Shown in pieces: positions 51,582 to 55,207 of a stretch of DNA of 55,207 nt (positions are counted from its first letter, which is position 1; each line of letters begins with the position of its first letter). Source of the DNA: Thermoleophilaceae bacterium (GTDB taxonomy: Bacteria > Actinomycetota > Thermoleophilia > Solirubrobacterales > JACPNS01); contig JAEMSX010000002.1 in NCBI GenBank assembly GCA_016462645.1, positions 1 to 55,207 on the forward strand. Direction: 5' to 3'. A program made the position numbers and the translations under genes. The notes under the pieces were generated by a model. The model saw nothing but the letters and a program-made list of their open reading frames with translations. It was not told where the DNA came from and searched no databases.

Positions 51582-52453
51582 GCCGAACGCTCCACGTGTG
51601 ACCAGCTCTCGGGGTGGTCTGTGACCCAGCGTTCGAATGATGTCGGCGGGTGGCCCGAGAGCAACTCGGTCGATTCCGTGTAGACGTCGAACTCGCCGTC
51701 GGCGATCGCCAGATACGTGCTGACCCACGCCTCGACCTGCCAGTCCGGCGCGCCGTAGTGGGAGCGCGACTTGTAGGCGTCCTCGACAGATTCCTGCTGG
51801 TACTCGAAGAGCTTTCCTGTCAGCGCCGTCAGGCGGTTGGCGATGTGGCGCAGCGAGACGCGCTCCGGGCCGCAGATGTTGAAGGTCTCGCCGTCGTATG
51901 AGTCGTCGGTCAGCAGGCGAACCGCCACGTCGGCGACATCGCTGCGCGTGACCGGCACCAGGCGGCCATCTCCGCCGGGGCCGCGGATGATCCCGTCGGC
52001 ACCGGCGAGCATCGGGAGAAAGTCGGTGTAGAGGTTCTGTCGCTGGAACACGAACGCCATGCCCGACTGGACGATCGCCTGTTCGGTTGCGTAGTGGTCG
52101 CGGGCGAGCGTGAACGCGGCGTCCGGGGCGGCGCCGCAGAAGGAGGTGTAGACAACGCGCGAGACGTCGGCAGCGGCAGCAGCATCGATCGCGCTGTAGT
52201 GCTGCTCAAGGCGGTTCTCGGACTCGCGGCCGCTGACGAGGAAGAGCGTGTCCACACCCTTCAGCGCCTCGGTCATCTCGTCGGTCGCCGAGTAGTCGGA
52301 CGCGATCGCGACGTCAACGCCGGCAATCTTCGGCGCGGCGTCCGGGTCGCGGACGATCAGCCGGAGATTCGCGCCCCCGTCGGCGAGGCGCTCGGCGGTC
52401 AATCCTCCGACGGCGCCAGTTGCGCCCGTGACTGCGATCAATGGCTGCGGCAT
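51578..52453 (-). CDS. NmrA-like NAD(P)-binding protein
   Basis: 291 aa. ATG 52453 is chosen (MPQPLIAVTGATGAVGGLTA) because CAGGA lies about 8 nt upstream; the longer form from 52474 is less likely. The Rossmann motif is TGATGAVGG, and IVRDPDAAPKIAGVDVAIAS follows. FVFQRQNLYTDFLPMLAGAD and FNICGPERVSLRHIANRLTA mark the extended atypical SDR of the NmrA/quinone-reductase-2 (QorB-like) type. It is divergent from the quinone oxidoreductase at 52520, only 66 bp away, which suggests a linked redox role. Confidence 0.87.
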   Translation of the reverse strand: MPQPLIAVTGATGAVGGLTAERLADGGANLRLIVRDPDAAPKIAGVDVAIASDYSATDEMTEALKGVDTLFLVSGRESENRLEQHYSAIDAAAAADVSRVVYTSFCGAAPDAAFTLARDHYATEQAIVQSGMAFVFQRQNLYTDFLPMLAGADGIIRGPGGDGRLVPVTRSDVADVAVRLLTDDSYDGETFNICGPERVSLRHIANRLTALTGKLFEYQQESVEDAYKSRSHYGAPDWQVEAWVSTYLAIADGEFDVYTESTELLSGHPPTSFERWVTDHPESWSHVERSA

Positions 52454-52519
52454 CCGGCAATCCTGCCACATCATCGCGCGACCGCGTCCGGCGCTCCTGT
52501 GCCCTTAGACTTCGCCGCG

Positions 52520-53464
52520 ATGCTTGCCGCAACGATTTCTGATGGAGCGATCTCCGCTCAGCAGCAGCCCGACCCGATCGCCGGCGCCGGCGAACTGCTC
52601 GTGCACGTGCGGGCGGCCGGCCTGAACGGCGCCGACATCCTGCAGCGCAAGGGCGGGTACCCGCCGCCGCCCGGCTATCCGGCAGACATTCCAGGCCTTG
52701 AGTTTGCGGGTGAAGTTGTAGCTGTGGGCGAGGGCGTGCGCCGGTTCGCGCCGGGCGACCGTGTCATGACGATCACCGGCGGGGGCGGCCAGGCCGAGCT
52801 TGCGATCGTGCACGAGTCGGTTGCGATGCCGGTGCCGGATTCGATTGACTGGCCGGCCGCCGGCGGGTTCGCCGAAGTCTTTCTGACCGCGCATGACGCG
52901 GTGTTCACGCAGGGCGGTCTGCGCCCCGGTGAGCGCTTGCTGATCAATGGCGCTGCCGGCGGCGTCGGCACCGCGGCGATCCAGATCGCGAAGCGTGCCG
53001 GTGCCTACGTCGTTGCCAGTGTTCGCGACGCGTCGGTGCACGACTCGGTCCGGGCGCTCGGCGCGGATGAGGTGATCGTGCCTGACGACGTCAGCACGCA
53101 CGGTCCGTATGACGTCGTGCTGGAGCTGGTCGGCGGCCCGAATCTCGAGACCTCGATCTATTCGCTCGCAACCGGCGGTCGCATCGTTGTGATCGGCGTC
53201 GGCGCGGGGATCAAGGCCGAGGTCAATCTTCTGGCGATCATGGGCAAGCGCGCCACGCTGCGCGGATCGACCCTGCGGGCGCGCCCGCTCGAGGAGAAGG
53301 CAATCGCGTCACGCGCCGTCGAGCGCGAGATCCTCCCGGGCCTCGCCGACGGCTCCATCGTTGTCCCGGTGATGGAAACGTTCCCGCTCTCCGAGGTGGC
53401 CGCCGCCTACGACCGCTTCACCGCCGGAACCAAGTTCGGCAAGATCGTCCTGCTGCCCAACTAA
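52520..53464 (+). CDS. Zinc-independent quinone oxidoreductase (MDR superfamily)
   Basis: NADPH-dependent oxidoreductase, 314 aa from ATG 52520; the open frame upstream is the antisense of the NmrA gene. The GroES-like domain has AAGLNGADILQRKGGYPPPP, then GYPADIPGLEFAGEV. The Rossmann domain reads LLINGAAGGVGTAAIQIAKR, and the end is FTAGTKFGKIVLL. No catalytic zinc Cys/His set is present, as in QOR/TP53I3-like enzymes. Probable substrate: quinones or enoyl compounds. Confidence 0.92.
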   Translation: MLAATISDGAISAQQQPDPIAGAGELLVHVRAAGLNGADILQRKGGYPPPPGYPADIPGLEFAGEVVAVGEGVRRFAPGDRVMTITGGGGQAELAIVHESVAMPVPDSIDWPAAGGFAEVFLTAHDAVFTQGGLRPGERLLINGAAGGVGTAAIQIAKRAGAYVVASVRDASVHDSVRALGADEVIVPDDVSTHGPYDVVLELVGGPNLETSIYSLATGGRIVVIGVGAGIKAEVNLLAIMGKRATLRGSTLRARPLEEKAIASRAVEREILPGLADGSIVVPVMETFPLSEVAAAYDRFTAGTKFGKIVLLPN

Positions 53465-53511
53465 CCCGCGGATCGACACGGGCCGCCCGCCCGCGCCATT
53501 ACTCTGAGTGC

Positions 53512-53955
53512 ATGGCCATTGTCGATCAGCTCCAGGATGACGTGAAAACCGCGATGAAGGCGCGCGAGACCGAGAAGGTTCAGGCATTGCGCCTGATCGT
53601 CGCGGAGCTTCAGCGTGCGTCAAAGGACGGCAACGACGATGAGCTCGCGATTCTGCGCACCGCGCGCAAGAAGCGCGTCGAAGCGGCCAAGGCTTTCCGC
53701 GACGGCGGACGCGACGACGCGGCCGCCCAGGAAGAGGCCGAGGCGGCGCTGATTGACCAGTACTTGCCCGCACAGATGGATGACGACGCGCTCGACGCGG
53801 TCGTTGCCAGCACGATCGAAGAAACCGGCGCCGCCGGCATGTCCGACATGGGCAAAGTCATGGGCGCAGTGATGGGCAAGGTCAAGGGCGAGGCCGACGG
53901 AAACCGTGTGCAGGCCTCTGTCAAAGCACATCTCAGTGGGGAGAAAAACGCTTGA
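53512..53955 (+). CDS. yqeY: GatB/YqeY domain protein
   Basis: 147 aa. The YqeY helical tail domain as found in GatB: IVDQLQDDVKTAMKARETEK, LRLIVAELQRASKDGNDDEL, DQYLPAQMDDDALDAVV and GAAGMSDMGKVMGAVMGKVK. Its function is uncertain; tRNA-dependent amidation partner activity has been suggested. The stop overlaps the TTG start of phoH (TTGA, 53952-53955). Confidence 0.94.
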   Translation: MAIVDQLQDDVKTAMKARETEKVQALRLIVAELQRASKDGNDDELAILRTARKKRVEAAKAFRDGGRDDAAAQEEAEAALIDQYLPAQMDDDALDAVVASTIEETGAAGMSDMGKVMGAVMGKVKGEADGNRVQASVKAHLSGEKNA

Positions 53956-54962
53956 CGCGTACGACGATCGAGCTCGAGAACGACGTAGCTGCAGAACTTG
54001 CCGGCACCCAGGATGTGGTGCTGAAGACTTTGGAAGATCACCTCGACTGTCGCGTGCACCTGCGCGGCAATGTCCTCACACTTGAAGGCGATGACGTTGA
54101 CATCGACGCTGCGCGTGTCGTCGTCGACGAACTCGCCGGCCTGATCGAGCACGGTCACGAGATCGCGCCCGGCACTATCCAGGTCGTCGAGAGCGCGCTC
54201 GATCACCACAAGGATCCCGCAGCCGTTCTGGAGGACGTCGTCTGGCGCCACCGCGACAAGAAGGTCGCCCCGAAGACGGTCAACCAGAAGGAATACGTCG
54301 ACGCGATCCGCTCGAAGACCGTGACCTTCGGCGTGGGCCCCGCTGGTACCGGCAAGACGTATCTGGCGATCGCGATGGCGGCTCAGGCGCTCTCGACGCG
54401 CCGCGTTTCGCGCATCATCCTCACGCGCCCCGCCGTCGAGGCCGGCGAGCGCCTCGGCTTTCTGCCCGGCGACTTGATGGCCAAGGTCGACCCGTACATG
54501 CGCCCGCTGTTTGACGCGCTCTACGACATGCTCGAGCCAGAGCGCGTCAACGAGTTTCTGGAAAGCGGCGCGATCGAGGTGGCACCGCTCGCGTTCCTGC
54601 GCGGTCGCACCCTGAATGACTCATTCGTGATTCTCGACGAGGCCCAGAACACCACGCCCGAGCAGATGAAGATGTTCCTCACGCGCCTCGGCTTCGGCTC
54701 GCAGATCGTCGTCACCGGCGACGTCACGCAGATCGACCTCCCGCGCGGCGAGCGCTCGGGGTTGATTGAAGTCGGCCAGATCCTCGACGACATCGACGAC
54801 ATCGGCTTCGTCCGTTTCGACGACACTGACGTCGTGCGCCACAAGCTTGTTCAACACATCGTTTCGGCCTACGCAGAGCACGCGGAGCTGCTCGAGCAGC
54901 AGCGCCAGTCGCGCAAGAAACCGCGGCGTCGCGGCACCGGCGACGACGACCAGGACGTATGA
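53952..54962 (+). CDS. phoH: PhoH-like ATPase
   Basis: 336 aa from TTG 53952, overlapping yqeY. The N-terminal KH-like/PhoH-N region covers about 1-110. Walker A is VGPAGTGKTYLA, and RPAVEAGERLGFLPGDLMAK follows. Walker B is FVILDEAQNTTPEQMKMFLT, and the sensor is VVTGDVTQIDLP. The C-terminus ends in basic residues (SRKKPRRRG). The family includes RNA helicase/ATPase members and usually stands beside ybeY, as here, suggesting a role in rRNA processing. It overlaps ybeY by ATGA. Confidence 0.95.
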   Translation: MTRTTIELENDVAAELAGTQDVVLKTLEDHLDCRVHLRGNVLTLEGDDVDIDAARVVVDELAGLIEHGHEIAPGTIQVVESALDHHKDPAAVLEDVVWRHRDKKVAPKTVNQKEYVDAIRSKTVTFGVGPAGTGKTYLAIAMAAQALSTRRVSRIILTRPAVEAGERLGFLPGDLMAKVDPYMRPLFDALYDMLEPERVNEFLESGAIEVAPLAFLRGRTLNDSFVILDEAQNTTPEQMKMFLTRLGFGSQIVVTGDVTQIDLPRGERSGLIEVGQILDDIDDIGFVRFDDTDVVRHKLVQHIVSAYAEHAELLEQQRQSRKKPRRRGTGDDDQDV

Positions 54963-55207
54963 GCGCCGACGCCCTCGAGATCGAGTTGATCGTCGAGGAG
55001 GGTGTCGAGCCGGGCGCCCCTGAAGACGACCTGATCGGCGCCGCTCGCGCGACGTTGGACCGGCTCGGCGTCGAGGACGGACACGTCGCGATCGAGATCG
55101 TCGGCGAGTTCCGCATCCATGAACTCAACCGCGAGTACCGCGGCAAGGACGAGCCGACCGATGTCCTCAGCTTTCCTGTCGACGGCGAGGAGATCGCCGT
55201 CGACAGG
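54959..55207 (+). CDS. ybeY: Endoribonuclease YbeY (3' end cut by window)
   Basis: Metal-dependent RNase for 16S rRNA 3' maturation. 83 residues are present and the frame is open to the window edge. The N-terminal strand ALEIELIVEEGVEPG and the family segment IHELNREYRGKDEPTDVLSF are clear. The zinc motif HGxLHLxGYDH lies beyond the window. It overlaps the phoH stop by 4 bp. Confidence 0.93.
   Translation, partial: MSADALEIELIVEEGVEPGAPEDDLIGAARATLDRLGVEDGHVAIEIVGEFRIHELNREYRGKDEPTDVLSFPVDGEEIAVDR

Noticed and set aside
52094-52519. 142-residue N-terminal extension of the quinone oxidoreductase
   Set aside because: It is antisense to the NmrA gene and MDR homology begins at ATG 52520.

Overview
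The window is high-GC (roughly 65%) bacterial chromosome with tight, mostly co-directional genes. It points to an actinobacterium of the class Thermoleophilia (Solirubrobacterales-like). Three things suggest this: the order rodA-rng-rplU-rpmA-obgE-proB-proA-nadD-rsfS; the hrcA-dnaJ-prmA-yqeY-phoH-ybeY block; and many secreted proteins ending in lysine-rich beta-sandwich tails that I associate with that class. The taxonomic call is inference from gene content; there is no rRNA in the window.

Layout. Bases 1-3881 hold the end of rodA, RNase E/G, and ribosomal proteins L21 and L27, closed by a strong intrinsic terminator. Bases 4025-6934 hold two paralogous secreted Ig-repeat proteins. Bases 6952-10795 hold obgE, a membrane-anchored polysaccharide deacetylase, proB and a GNAT. 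Bases 10834-14303 hold two paralogous six-cysteine secreted proteins of unknown function, separated by a REP-type tyrosine transposase gene and a 97-bp palindrome. Bases 14329-17059 hold proA, nadD, rsfS and arfB. Bases 17215-25106 are accessory: a secreted phosphoesterase, an MFS exporter divergent from a UGT-type glycosyltransferase, tRNA-Ala, a GGDEF protein, and an SRPBCC/SDR/SDR group. leuS follows (25141-27663), then two tandem secreted beta-propellers (27716-31249), an MpaB-like oxygenase, rmuC, and a seven-repeat RCC1-like secreted protein (33736-35373). Bases 35514-43327 hold comEA, comEC, holA, rpsT, murJ and lepA. Bases 43324-48496 hold a J-domain protein, a two-TM relative of its tail, a TSP3-repeat secreted protein, a DUF4234 membrane protein, a MaoC dehydratase pair and an alpha/beta hydrolase. 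Bases 48536-55207 hold hrcA, dnaJ, prmA, an NmrA protein, a quinone oxidoreductase, yqeY, phoH and the start of ybeY.

How the genes work together. The core genes serve cell-wall growth (rodA, murJ), ribosome assembly and RNA processing (rng, rplU, rpmA, obgE, rsfS, ybeY, phoH, rpsT, prmA, lepA), ribosome rescue (arfB), protein folding (hrcA, dnaJ), proline and NAD synthesis, DNA uptake (comEA/comEC) and replication (holA). Accessory cassettes sit inside these otherwise conserved operons, and many of them encode exported proteins.

The least explained items are: (1) a J-domain gene whose only in-frame start is ATA, in an ATAA overlap with the lepA stop, followed by a membrane protein in which the same C-terminal domain is split by two TM helices; (2) the paralog / HUH transposase / 97-bp palindrome locus; (3) two propeller genes sharing a 135-nt identical stretch in their 3' ends. 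No CRISPR array, rRNA, prophage or complete insertion sequence with ends was seen.
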